This document shows, one piece after another, positions 51,603-59,499 of a stretch of DNA of 64,000 nt; the stretch's first letter is position 1, and every line of letters begins with the position of its first letter. The translations under genes and the position numbers were made by a program. Below the pieces are notes generated by a model. It was not told the origin of the DNA. It searched no databases and saw only the letters and a list, made by a program, of their open reading frames with translations. This DNA comes from Amycolatopsis sp. 195334CR (GTDB lineage: Bacteria > Actinomycetota > Actinomycetes > Mycobacteriales > Pseudonocardiaceae): contig NZ_JAFJMJ010000001.1 in NCBI RefSeq assembly GCF_017309385.1, forward strand, positions 3,720,001 through 3,784,000. The letters are read 5' to 3'.

Positions 51603-52229
51603 GATGAGCCGTTCGGTCAGCGTCGCGCCGATGGCGGCGAACTCGTCGACCAGCTCGTCCTCGGTCAGCTCGACGGCACCGGTCAGCCAGCCGTGCAGCA
51701 CCTCGTGGATGCCGCCGATGAGCAGCAGCGCGGTCGCCTCCACTCGCGCGCGGGCCGGGTCGCCGCTGAGCGCGAGCACCTGTTCGGTGATCACCGCGGT
51801 GAACGTCTGCACCACCTTGGCGCGGTGCGCGCGGAGGAGGTCCGAGGTGAAGCACTCGACGTAGGCGCGGGCCTGGCGCGGATCCGCCGCCAGCGCGCGG
51901 ATCATCGGCCGCAGCGCGCCGGCGTACTTGTCCCGGGGGCTCGCGTCGGCCGGTACCGCGTCCGCCGCGTGCAGCACCTGCTCGCTCATCTGCCCGGTGA
52001 GCTGGTCGAACAGCGCGATGAGCAGTTCGTCGCGGTTGGCGAAGCTCTCGTAGAAGTACCGCTCGGTCAGCTTCGCGCGGCGGCACACGGCGGTCATGGT
52101 GAATCCGTCGCGACCGTGCTCGCCCAGCACGTCGAGCGCGGCGTCGAGCAGTTGCCCGCGCCGGGTGGCACGGCGGTCCTGCGCGCTGACCCCGCGGAAC
52201 GGGCGGACGACGGGTGGCATGCGCTCCAT
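51594..52229 (-). CDS. TetR family regulator
   Basis: A 211-residue TetR protein: RRGQLLDAALDVLGEHGRDGFTMTAVCRRAKLTERYFYESFANRDELLIALFDQL. The ligand domain has ADPRQARAYVECFTSDLLRAHRAKVVQTFTAVITEQV. ATG 52229 is used; ATG 52220 is possible. It is divergent from a Baeyer-Villiger monooxygenase gene across a perfect 18-bp palindrome. Confidence 0.92.
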   Translation of the reverse strand: MERMPPVVRPFRGVSAQDRRATRRGQLLDAALDVLGEHGRDGFTMTAVCRRAKLTERYFYESFANRDELLIALFDQLTGQMSEQVLHAADAVPADASPRDKYAGALRPMIRALAADPRQARAYVECFTSDLLRAHRAKVVQTFTAVITEQVLALSGDPARARVEATALLLIGGIHEVLHGWLTGAVELTEDELVDEFAAIGATLTERLILP

Positions 52230-52264
52230 CTTGACAGACCCGCCGGTCAGGTGTGAGCCTCTGT

Positions 52265-52282
52265 TGACAGGGCGCCCTGTCA
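52265..52282. promoter_or_regulatory. TetR operator TGACAGGGCGCCCTGTCA
   Basis: A perfect 18-bp palindrome 23 bases upstream of the monooxygenase ATG. A weaker relative (TTGACAG-N7-GGTCAGG) lies at about 52230-52251 next to the TetR start, so both genes could be repressed. Confidence 0.8.
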
Positions 52283-52305
52283 TCTTTCGACGGTCAGGAG
52301 TGGCG

Positions 52306-53802
52306 ATGACGCACTACGACGTGCTGGTGGTCGGGGCCGGGTTCTCCGGGATCGGCGCGGCCATCAAGCTCCGCGAAGCGGGGTTCGACGACTTCCTGAT
52401 CGTCGAGGACGGTGACGGGGTCGGCGGGGCGTGGCACTGGAACACCTATCCCGGTGTGGCCGTGGACATCCCGTCGTTCAGCTACCAGTTCTCCTTCTAC
52501 AAGCGCGACGACTGGTCCCGCGTCTACGCGCCGGGCGACGAGCTGAAGAACTACGCCGAGGACTGCGTCGACCGCTTCGGCCTGCGCGACCGGCTCCGCC
52601 TGAACACCCGCATCGACTCCGCGTCGTTCGACGAGGCCCACGACCAGTGGAAGCTCGGCACCACCGGCGGCGACCAGTTCACCGCGCGGCACGTGGTGGT
52701 CGCCACCGGGGTGCTGACCCAGCCGAAACCGCCCGCCATCGACGGGCTGGACTCCTTCGGCGGCACGCTCATGCACACCGCGCGCTGGGACCACGACGTC
52801 GACCTGCGGGGCAAGCGCGTCGCGATCATCGGCACCGGCGCGTCGGCGGTCCAGGTGATCCCGTCGATCGCGGAGACCGTGGACCGGCTGACCGTCTTCC
52901 AGCGCACGCCGATCTGGTGCCTGCCCAAGCCGGACGCGCGGTTGACGCGTCCGCTGCGCGAGGCGTTGCGCCGGGTGCCGGGCGCGAAACGGCTGACCCG
53001 CGTGCTCAGCCAGGCCTACGTCGAGGCGAACTTCCCGCTCGCCGCGCACTTCACCGGCGTGCCGGTGGCGAAGTTCGGCGAGAAGCTGGCGCGGCGGTTC
53101 CTGCGCAAGGAGGTCGCCGATCCGGTCGTCCGCGACCAGCTCACCCCGCGGTACGCGCTGGGCTGCAAGCGCCCGAGTTTCTCCAACGACTACCTGCGCA
53201 CGTTCAACCGCGACAACGTGGTGCTCGAGACCGCGGGCATCGAACGCGTGACGCCCCAGGGGATTCGCACGGTCGACGGGGTGGAGCACGAGGTCGACGT
53301 GCTGATCCTGGCCACCGGGTTCAAGGTGTTCGAATCCGGGAACATGCCGCCGTTCCGCACCACCGGGGTCGGCGGCACCGACCTGGAGACCTGGTGGGAC
53401 ACCCACCGTTTCCAGGCGTACCAAGGGGTCAGCGTGCCGGGCTTCCCGAACCTGTTCATGATCCTCGGGCCGTACGGCTACAACGGATCCTCCTACTTCA
53501 ACCTGATCGAGACGCAGAGCAGGCACATCCTGCGCTGCCTCACCGAGGCCAGGCGGTCCGGCGCGACCAGGGTGGAGGTCACCGCGGAGGCGAACCGGGC
53601 CTACTTCGAACAGGTGCTCGCCCGCCGCCCGCAACAGGTGTTCTTCCAGGGCGGCTGCGGGTCGGCGAACAGCTACTACTTCGACAAGCACGGCGATGTG
53701 CCGTTCCGGCCGTCGCTGACCCTGGAAACCATGTGGACCAGCGCGCGGTTCGACCTCGGGCACTACCGGTTCGCCGGAAAAGCGGTGGACGGCGCGGCCT
53801 GA
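52306..53802 (+). CDS. Baeyer-Villiger-type flavin monooxygenase
   Basis: A 498-residue FAD/NADPH monooxygenase that likely inserts oxygen next to ketones or oxidises heteroatoms. The FAD motif is VVGAGFSGIGAAIKL (Gly10-Gly15), the fingerprint FxGxxxHxxxW is FGGTLMHTARW at residues 151-161, and the NADPH motif is VAIIGTGASAVQVIP. LILATGFKVFESG is also typical. AGGAG precedes the ATG. Repressed by the divergent TetR, by inference. Confidence 0.93.
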   Translation: MTHYDVLVVGAGFSGIGAAIKLREAGFDDFLIVEDGDGVGGAWHWNTYPGVAVDIPSFSYQFSFYKRDDWSRVYAPGDELKNYAEDCVDRFGLRDRLRLNTRIDSASFDEAHDQWKLGTTGGDQFTARHVVVATGVLTQPKPPAIDGLDSFGGTLMHTARWDHDVDLRGKRVAIIGTGASAVQVIPSIAETVDRLTVFQRTPIWCLPKPDARLTRPLREALRRVPGAKRLTRVLSQAYVEANFPLAAHFTGVPVAKFGEKLARRFLRKEVADPVVRDQLTPRYALGCKRPSFSNDYLRTFNRDNVVLETAGIERVTPQGIRTVDGVEHEVDVLILATGFKVFESGNMPPFRTTGVGGTDLETWWDTHRFQAYQGVSVPGFPNLFMILGPYGYNGSSYFNLIETQSRHILRCLTEARRSGATRVEVTAEANRAYFEQVLARRPQQVFFQGGCGSANSYYFDKHGDVPFRPSLTLETMWTSARFDLGHYRFAGKAVDGAA

Positions 53803-53858
53803 CCCTGCTTAGCCTCACCGGCGACCGCGTTCTCCCCGCACAGCAAGGAAAATCCGTC

Positions 53859-54608
53859 TTGCCGGATCTGCCGAGGCAGTTCACCATCCGTGAAAGCTGC
53901 CACCGCGTCCACAACCCGTTCACCGAGGAGAAGCTGGCGACGCTGGGGCGCGCGCTGCACCTCACCCCGGGCACGCGACTGCTCGACCTCGGCTGCGGTT
54001 CGGGCGAACTGCTCTGCACCTGGGCGCGGGACCACGGGATCACCGGGACCGGGGTGGACATCAGCACGGTGTTCCTCGACGCGGCGCGGGCGCGGGCGGT
54101 GGAGCTGGAAGTCACCGATCGGGTGGACTTCGTGCACGCCGACGCCACCGGTCACGTCGCCGGGGAACCGGTCGACGTCGCCGCCTGCCTCGGCGCCACC
54201 TGGATCGGCGGGGGGCTGGCAGGCACGGTCGAGTTGCTCCGGCGCAGCCTGCGGCCGGGCGGGATGCTGTTGGTCGGGGAGCCGTACTGGCGGCTGGAGC
54301 CGCCGGATCAGGCCACTGCGGAGGGTTGTCACGCGCGGACGCGCGACGACTTCCGCGCGCTGCCGGAATTGCTTTCCGCTTTCGGGGAAATGGGCTGCGA
54401 TGTGGTGGAAATGGTGCTCGCCGACCAGGGGGACTGGGATCGGTACGCCGCCGCGCAATGGTTGAACACCCGGTTGTGGCTGAACCGGAACCCGGACGAC
54501 GAACTGGCGCCGGAAATGCGTGCGGAACTGGATTCCGCGCCCGTTCAGCACGTGCTTTACCAGCGCGAGTACCTCGGCTGGGGTGTGTTCGCGCTGATGG
54601 ACCGCTGA
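53859..54608 (+). CDS. SAM-dependent class I methyltransferase
   Basis: A 249-residue methyltransferase. Motif I is LLDLGCGSGELLC; VDISTVFLDAARARAVE binds the adenosyl part; VDVAACLGATWIGGGLAGTVELLRRSLRPGGMLLVGEPYW follows. The start is taken as TTG 53859 with AAGGA 9 bases upstream; the preceding frame runs antiparallel to nothing known and lacks a better start. Substrate unknown. Confidence 0.85.
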   Translation: MPDLPRQFTIRESCHRVHNPFTEEKLATLGRALHLTPGTRLLDLGCGSGELLCTWARDHGITGTGVDISTVFLDAARARAVELEVTDRVDFVHADATGHVAGEPVDVAACLGATWIGGGLAGTVELLRRSLRPGGMLLVGEPYWRLEPPDQATAEGCHARTRDDFRALPELLSAFGEMGCDVVEMVLADQGDWDRYAAAQWLNTRLWLNRNPDDELAPEMRAELDSAPVQHVLYQREYLGWGVFALMDR

Positions 54609-54612
54609 ATTG

Positions 54613-55074
54613 CTAACGGCCGCCGAGTGAAGCCGCGAGCGCTTCCGCTTCGTCCCTGGTGAAATTGCCGGCGATCTCGATTTCCCCGCCGGGGATCGGG
54701 CTGTTGATGATCGGCGCGGACAGGACCTGGCCGTTCGCCACCATGGCCACCTGCTTGCCGACGTTCTCCTCGGTCAGCTTCCCGAACTGCTTCCCGAGGT
54801 CCTCGGGTAGGGAGAGGCCGACCACGAAGCCGCCCGCCTCGGGCCGGAACACCATTTCCACCTTGGTGAACCGGTCGAGCACCAGCACCACCGGCCCGAC
54901 CTCGTGGGCGGTGCCCTGCTTGTCGGTCAGCGTGGTGCCGCCGCCGGGCGTGACCACGCGCAGTTCCACCGGGGTGCCCGCGGAGAACACCGGGGCCGGC
55001 GTGGCTTGGCCGGAGACCGGATCGGAACACGCGGACAGGACCAGGGCGAGCAGCAGCAGGGGCAGCAGGCGCAT
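54613..55074 (-). CDS. Lipoprotein with SecD P1-head-like domain
   Basis: A 153-residue protein with a lipoprotein signal (MRLLPLLLLALVLSAC, lipobox LSAC). The C-terminal half (LTEENVGKQVAMVANGQVLSAPIINSPIPGGEIEIAGNFTRDEAEALAASL) matches the periplasmic P1 head subdomain of the SecD translocase subunit. No membrane part of SecD is present. It may be an accessory lipoprotein of secretion or simply reuse the fold. Confidence 0.82.
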   Translation of the reverse strand: MRLLPLLLLALVLSACSDPVSGQATPAPVFSAGTPVELRVVTPGGGTTLTDKQGTAHEVGPVVLVLDRFTKVEMVFRPEAGGFVVGLSLPEDLGKQFGKLTEENVGKQVAMVANGQVLSAPIINSPIPGGEIEIAGNFTRDEAEALAASLGGR

Positions 55075-55095
55075 GCCCCGACGATAGCGGGGTGG

Positions 55096-55226
55096 TTGCC
55101 ATCGCGGTGGCGATTGCTCTACAGTCGTTATCGTGACTGCCGGGTCGGCCTTGGGCCAGAATCGAGATGGGTTCCCGGCCGAGGCGTGAGCCCTCGGCGG
55201 GCGAGAGCCCCGCCCCGCTGCTTTTT
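55096..55226 (+). promoter_or_regulatory. Promoter and structured leader with mutually exclusive hairpins
   Basis: TTGCCA (55096-55101) and TACAGT (55120-55125), spacer 18, give a good promoter. The leader then forms hairpin A (GCCGAGG 55178-55184 with CCTCGGC 55192-55198) or hairpin B (GGCGGG 55196-55201 with CCCGCC 55209-55214). B is followed by TTTTT (55222-55226), like an intrinsic terminator. A and B share bases 55196-55198, so they exclude each other. It may be a riboswitch or attenuator of unknown ligand. Confidence 0.55.
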
Positions 55227-55351
55227 CTACCCCGGTCCTCCGCGTGACTGACGCGACGCCCGTTTCTGCCTTCTCCTAGCTCCTTTGTGCCTTTTCCTGT
55301 CCGCCGGTGTCGGCGGTAATTCGTCCTGCCCGAAAACTACGAAAGAAGCGT

Positions 55352-56179
55352 ATGCCCAACGATTTCAACCAGCCCGTGATCGACGAGTTCCGCGCCAACG
55401 GCGGCCGCGTCGGTGGTTACTTCGAGGGAGCGAGGCTGCTCCTGCTGACCACCACCGGCGCGCGCTCCGGCAAGCCGCACACCGTGCCGCTCGCCTACCT
55501 GCCCGACGGGGCGGAGCGCCTGCTGATCATCGGCAGCGCCGGGGGCGGGCCCCGGCATCCCGCCTGGTACCACAACCTGCTGGCCAATCCGCGGGCCACC
55601 GTGGAGACCGGGGTGTTCACCTACGAGGCCGAAGCCACCGTGCTCGACGGCGCCGAACGAGAGGAGATCTTCGCCCGGGCCGTCGAAGCCGACGAGGGCT
55701 GGGGCGACTACCAGAAGAAAACCAGCCGCGTGCTGCCCGTGGTGGCGCTGACCGAGGTGGCGGGCGGTCCGCCGAACGCGTCCTCGCCCGGGGCCGCCCT
55801 GAAGCTGGTGCACGACGCGTTCCGGCGGGAGCTTTCCTTGATCCGCAAGGAATTCGCCGACTCCGGTGCTTCGCTCGGCGTGCAGTTGCGGATGAACTGC
55901 CTGACCCTGTGCCAGGGCCTGACCTTCCACCACACCGGCGAGGGCACGGCCCTGTTCCCGTACCTCGTCGACCGCTATCCGGAACTGGCGCCCACGATCG
56001 ACCGGCTGAACCAGGAACACGAGAAGATCGCCGCGCTCATCGAGGAACTCTCGGCCGTGGTCGGCGCCGACCACCCGGACACCCTGTCCGTGCTGCCCGA
56101 AGTCGAGCGGCTGACCGAGGAGCTGGAGCGCCACCTGACCTACGAGGAGGCCCAGCTCATCCCGCTGCTGGACGCGTGA
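55352..56179 (+). CDS. F420-type nitroreductase (DUF385) fused to hemerythrin HHE domain
   Basis: A 275-residue fusion. Residues of about 1-135 are a Ddn-like split-barrel domain (LLLLTTTGARSGKPHTVPLAYLPDG, RHPAWYHNLLANPRATVET), a family using coenzyme F420. Residues of about 150-275 are a hemerythrin-like four-helix bundle with iron ligands in LVHDAFRRELSLI, FHHTGEGTALFPYL, NQEHEKIAALIEEL and HLTYEEAQLIPLL. Oxygen, NO or redox sensing linked to F420 chemistry is a reasonable inference. ATG 55352 follows GAAAGAAG and a long structured leader. Confidence 0.9.
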   Translation: MPNDFNQPVIDEFRANGGRVGGYFEGARLLLLTTTGARSGKPHTVPLAYLPDGAERLLIIGSAGGGPRHPAWYHNLLANPRATVETGVFTYEAEATVLDGAEREEIFARAVEADEGWGDYQKKTSRVLPVVALTEVAGGPPNASSPGAALKLVHDAFRRELSLIRKEFADSGASLGVQLRMNCLTLCQGLTFHHTGEGTALFPYLVDRYPELAPTIDRLNQEHEKIAALIEELSAVVGADHPDTLSVLPEVERLTEELERHLTYEEAQLIPLLDA

Positions 56180-56221
56180 CCATCCATTGTGGACCTGTTG
56201 GTTGACAACTGAAGAGTGGTT

Positions 56222-56950
56222 TCAGACCGCCGAATAACCACCGTCGACGGAGAGCAGGGCGCCGTGGATGTTCGCGGCGCCGTCCCCGGCCAGGAAGAGC
56301 ACGGCCTGCGCGATCTCCTCCGGGGTGCTCGTCCGGCGGGACGGGGTGCGGGCGATCAGCGGCGCGATGTGCTCGCTCCAGCCCGCCGTCTTCTCGGTGG
56401 TCGTCGGGCCGGGGGCGACGGTGTTGACCCGCACGCCGGACGGGCCGTACTCGTCGGCCCACGACTTGGTCAGCGAGTGCACCGCTGCCTTGGTCGTGCT
56501 GTACAGCGCCGATCCGGCGCTCCCGGCCAGTCCGTTGATCGAACCGAGGTTGATGATGGCGCCGTGGCCGCGCTCGGCCATGCCCGGTGCGAGCAGGCCG
56601 GTCAGCAGGAAGGCGGCCTTGATGTTGACCGCGAGCGCGCGATCGATGGTGTCCTCGGTGACCTCGGCGGTGGGGGCCGGGGCCAGCAGCATGGCGGCGT
56701 TGTTCACCAGGATGTCGACCGGTTCGGTGGCCAGCGCGCGGGCCGCGCTCAGGCCCTCGGCCAGGTCGGCGCGGACGAAGGTGGCCTCGCCGCCGGCCTC
56801 GGCGATGCCCGCGACGACCTTCTCGCCGCGGGTGGTGTCACGGCCGCTGACGATCACGCGGGCGCCCTCGGCCGCGAGCGCGCGAGCGATGGCGACGCCG
56901 ATGCCGTCGGTGGATCCGGTGACCAGTGCGGTGCGATTGCTCAGGTTCAT
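56222..56950 (-). CDS. Short-chain dehydrogenase/reductase
   Basis: A 242-residue classical SDR: ALVTGSTDGIGVAIARAL, LVNNAAMLL, IINLGSINGLAGSAGSALYSTTKAAVHSLTKSWADEY (Ser, Tyr, Lys) and the C-terminal GALLSVDGGYSAV. ATG 56950 is preferred to TTG 56962 by family length. TTTAAT and a TGGAC dyad lie between it and the divergent TetR gene. Confidence 0.93.
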   Translation of the reverse strand: MNLSNRTALVTGSTDGIGVAIARALAAEGARVIVSGRDTTRGEKVVAGIAEAGGEATFVRADLAEGLSAARALATEPVDILVNNAAMLLAPAPTAEVTEDTIDRALAVNIKAAFLLTGLLAPGMAERGHGAIINLGSINGLAGSAGSALYSTTKAAVHSLTKSWADEYGPSGVRVNTVAPGPTTTEKTAGWSEHIAPLIARTPSRRTSTPEEIAQAVLFLAGDGAANIHGALLSVDGGYSAV

Positions 56951-56974
56951 GCCCCGAGCCAACGCCGATTAAAA

Positions 56975-56990
56975 TGGACCCGCAAGTCCA
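56975..56990. promoter_or_regulatory. Candidate TetR operator TGGAC-N6-GTCCA
   Basis: Short dyad in the 58-bp divergent region between the SDR and TetR genes, directly upstream of the TetR ribosome binding site GGGGAGGG. Confidence 0.45.
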
Positions 56991-57008
56991 GAAAAGGGGA
57001 GGGTCCCG

Positions 57009-57602
57009 ATGAAGCTGACCGCCAAGGGCGCGGCCACCCGGCAGCGCATCGTCGAGGGTGCCGCGGCCGAGATCCGCGAACACGGCGTCGCCACCACCAC
57101 CCTGGACGACGTGCGTGCGCGGACCGGCACCAGCAAGAGCCAGCTCTTCCACTACTTCCCGGGCGGCAAGGAGGACCTGCTACTGGCCGTGGCACGGTAC
57201 GAGGCCGACCGTGTGCTGTCGGACCAGCAACCACAACTCGGAGACCTGGGCTCGTGGCCCGCCTGGCAGGCGTGGCGGGACAAGGTGGTGGCGCGGTACC
57301 GGAAGCAGGGGCAGCAGTGCCCGCTGAACGTGCTTTTCTCGCAACTGGGGCGCAGCACTCCAGGCGCACAGGCGGTGGTGACCGAACTGATGCTCCAGTG
57401 GCAAACCGAGCTGACCGCGGGGATCCGCAAACTGCAAGCCACCGGTGCCGCCGATCCCACCACCGATGCCCCCAAAACCGCCGCCGCCCTCCTCGCCGGC
57501 ATCCAAGGAGGCGTCCTACTCCTCCTCTCGACGGGCAGCACCACCCACCTAGAAGCCGCCCTCGACGTAGCCATCGAAAACCTACGCCACCATTCCCCCT
57601 AA
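57009..57602 (+). CDS. TetR family regulator
   Basis: A 197-residue TetR protein: ATRQRIVEGAAAEIREHGVATTTLDDVRARTGTSKSQLFHYFPGGKEDLLLAV. The ligand domain contains QGQQCPLNVLFSQLG, a cysteine-containing segment of the TetR_C_16-like group, and TAAALLAGIQGGVLLLLSTG. Strong ribosome binding site. The last 200 bases use many A- and C-ending codons, unlike its first part. It is the probable regulator of the divergent SDR. Confidence 0.92.
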   Translation: MKLTAKGAATRQRIVEGAAAEIREHGVATTTLDDVRARTGTSKSQLFHYFPGGKEDLLLAVARYEADRVLSDQQPQLGDLGSWPAWQAWRDKVVARYRKQGQQCPLNVLFSQLGRSTPGAQAVVTELMLQWQTELTAGIRKLQATGAADPTTDAPKTAAALLAGIQGGVLLLLSTGSTTHLEAALDVAIENLRHHSP

Positions 57603-57620
57603 CCGGGCCCAGCTCACCTA

Positions 57621-57710
57621 CCCTCGCCCTCGCCCTCGCCCTCGCCCTCGCCCTCGCCCTCGCCCTCGCCCTCGCCCTCGCCCTCGCCCTCGCCCTCGCC
57701 CTCGCCCTCG
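57621..57710. repeat. (CCCTCG)15 hexanucleotide tandem repeat
   Basis: Fifteen perfect copies of CCCTCG, 18 bases after the TetR stop. All reading frames through it are low-complexity, so the long ORFs that cross it are not taken as genes. Confidence 0.97.
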
Positions 57711-57985
57711 CGCGTGCCGTGCCGTGCCGCTCCATGCCTTCGCGGCCCCACCCTCCCGGCCCCACCCTCCCGTGTCGCCCACGCGCGTGCCGCGCCGCTC
57801 CTTGCCTTCGCGGCCCCACCCTCCCGGCCCCACCCGGCCGTGCCGCCCACGCGCGTGCCGCGCCGCTCCCTGCCCTCCCGGCCACCCTGCCGACCTCACC
57901 CCCCGTGCCGCCCACGCGCGTGCCGCGCCGCTCCTTGCCTTCGCGGCTCCACCCCGCCTGCCCCGCCCTGCCGGGGCCGCTCGCC
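57710..57985. repeat. Four degenerate 65-73 bp tandem repeats
   Basis: Units begin at 57710, 57783, 57851 and 57916, each with GCGCGTGCCG then CCGCTCC and a pyrimidine-rich stretch (CCTTCGCGGCCCCACCC in units 1, 2 and, modified, 4). The copies have diverged, so this array is older than the hexamer repeat beside it. Confidence 0.8.
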
Positions 57986-58332
57986 TACCGCGTCGCGCCA
58001 CCCCCGCCCGCTTTCGTCGCCCTCGCACTAAGCCAGGCTGCTCGCGGGGTGATCCATGTTCCTCGCCGCGCCACTACTCACCGCCAGCCGCGCCGCTCCT
58101 GGCCCACCTGCCGCCGAGCCCGCTGCCCGCAAACCGCCGCCCGGCTCCGGGCCGCCTGCCGAGCTCATCCATGTCCCCTCCGCACCGTCCCCAATCACCC
58201 GCCGTACCACCCCACGGCACTGCCGACCCGATTCACCTCACCCGCGATCCCGACGGAATGCGGGCAGATACGTCCCACAGCGACCGAGTCCCTCGCAACG
58301 CCGCCCCGGGACACCAACCCCCCGAACCACCA
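57986..58332. other. C-rich non-coding stretch
   Basis: Open frames are present because stops are rare in this composition, but no ribosome binding site, domain or consistent third-position bias supports any. Nothing else is recognised. With its repeats it forms an 800-bp spacer between convergent TetR and LacI genes. Confidence 0.6.
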
Positions 58333-58417
58333 AGAAGCCCCACCCACCCAGAAGCCCCACCCACCCAGAAGCCCCACCCACCCAGAAGCCCTACCCACCA
58401 AGAAGCCCTATCCCACC
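58333..58417. repeat. Five 17-bp tandem repeats at the end of the lacI-type gene
   Basis: AGAAGCCCCACCCACCC is repeated three times exactly (58333-58383), then twice with changes (58384-58417). The last unit contains the LacI stop codon (58408-58410). Confidence 0.92.
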
Positions 58418-59487
58418 GGCCCAGTAGACCCCCGCACCACCAACTCCGTCTCCAACACCACCGGCCGACCCACCCCCCGCCCCGCCAGCAAATCCAGTGC
58501 CATCCGCCCCGCCGCCCGCCCCTTACCTGCCAAGTCCTGCCGCACGGTCGTCAGCGCCGGAGTGCTCCATCCCGCCTCGTCCGTGTCGTCGAAGCCCAGT
58601 ACCGACAGGTCCTCCGGCACCCGCAACCCCAGCTCGCCCGCCGCCGCCAGGGTGGCGATCGCCAACTCGTCCGACATGCACAGCACAGCCGTCGGCCGGG
58701 GGGTCGTTTCCAACACGGCCCGCGCGCTCACCTGCGCCTCCGCCCGCGAAAGGCCCGAGGTCTCCCAGATCGGCACCGCACCGGGATCGACGCCCGCCGC
58801 CGAGAGCGTGTCCAGGTACCCGATCATCCGCTCGCGGTTGTCCCGGAACCGGCTCCGCCGCGCGTCCTCCAGCGACAACGGGCCGCCGCGCGGGGTGGAA
58901 AGGCACTGCGAGGACAGGATGCCGAACCGCCGGTGCCCCAGGTCGAGCAGGTGCCGGGCGGCAGCCGCGGCACCGGCGCGGTCGTTGATGCCGACCACCG
59001 CCGCGCCCGCCACCACCGGCTGGTCGATCACCACCAACGGCAACCGGCGCTGCTTCACCGCCTTCAACGCCGGGGCGCCGTCGGCGAGCGAGTACGCCAC
59101 CGCGAGGTCGGCCTGCGCGGCCAGCACCCGCTCCGCCCGCGGACCGCCGTCGTCCCCGCCGGGAAGGAGGAGCAGCGCGTAACCCTCGGTGTCCACTTCG
59201 GTCGACAGGGCGTCCAGCGTGATGGACAGCGCCGGGTCGGAGAAGGCCGCGCGCAGCGGCGTGTCGAGCATGAACGCGATCGCCCCGGTGCGGCTGGTGG
59301 CCAGGCTGCGCGCCACCGGGTTCGGCCCCGGATACCCGAGGCGGCGGGCCGCCCGCAGCACCTCCTCGCGCAACTCGGCGGAGAGCTGGTCGGGCCGGTT
59401 GAACGCGTTCGACACGGTCGCCCTGGACACGCCGACGGCCTCCGCCACGCTGTCGAGCGTCGGCTTCCGCTTCCGGGGGGCAGGCAC
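58408..59487 (-). CDS. LacI family transcriptional regulator
   Basis: A 359-residue LacI protein: PTLDSVAEAVGVSRATVSNAFNRPDQLSAELREEVLRAARRLGYPGPNPVARSLAT is the DNA-binding and hinge region, followed by a periplasmic-binding-like sugar domain ending VRQDLAGKGRAAGRMALDLLAGR. GTG 59487 is 6 bases after TAAGCT, so leaderless. It follows the radical SAM gene on the same strand and could control a sugar-linked pathway. Confidence 0.94.
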   Translation of the reverse strand: MPAPRKRKPTLDSVAEAVGVSRATVSNAFNRPDQLSAELREEVLRAARRLGYPGPNPVARSLATSRTGAIAFMLDTPLRAAFSDPALSITLDALSTEVDTEGYALLLLPGGDDGGPRAERVLAAQADLAVAYSLADGAPALKAVKQRRLPLVVIDQPVVAGAAVVGINDRAGAAAAARHLLDLGHRRFGILSSQCLSTPRGGPLSLEDARRSRFRDNRERMIGYLDTLSAAGVDPGAVPIWETSGLSRAEAQVSARAVLETTPRPTAVLCMSDELAIATLAAAGELGLRVPEDLSVLGFDDTDEAGWSTPALTTVRQDLAGKGRAAGRMALDLLAGRGVGRPVVLETELVVRGSTGPVG

Positions 59488-59493
59488 CCCGGT

Positions 59494-59499
59494 AGCTTA
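59494..59499 (-). promoter_or_regulatory. -10 box TAAGCT of leaderless lacI-type gene
   Basis: On the minus strand TAAGCT ends 6 bases before GTG 59487. It overlaps the stop codon of the upstream radical SAM gene. Confidence 0.5.

Noticed and set aside
55130..55230. Cyclic-di-AMP, TPP or cobalamin riboswitch
   Set aside because: The conserved core strings of these classes that I know are not present. The leader is kept as an unclassified structured element.
57621..58417. CRISPR array
   Set aside because: Repeats are directly adjacent hexamers, 17-mers and degenerate 70-mers without unique spacers, and there are no cas genes.
56216..59182. 988-codon + strand open frame crossing the repeat island
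   Set aside because: It runs antisense through an SDR gene, then through a TetR gene in another frame and the (CCCTCG)n array as Leu-Ala repeats. No single protein fits.
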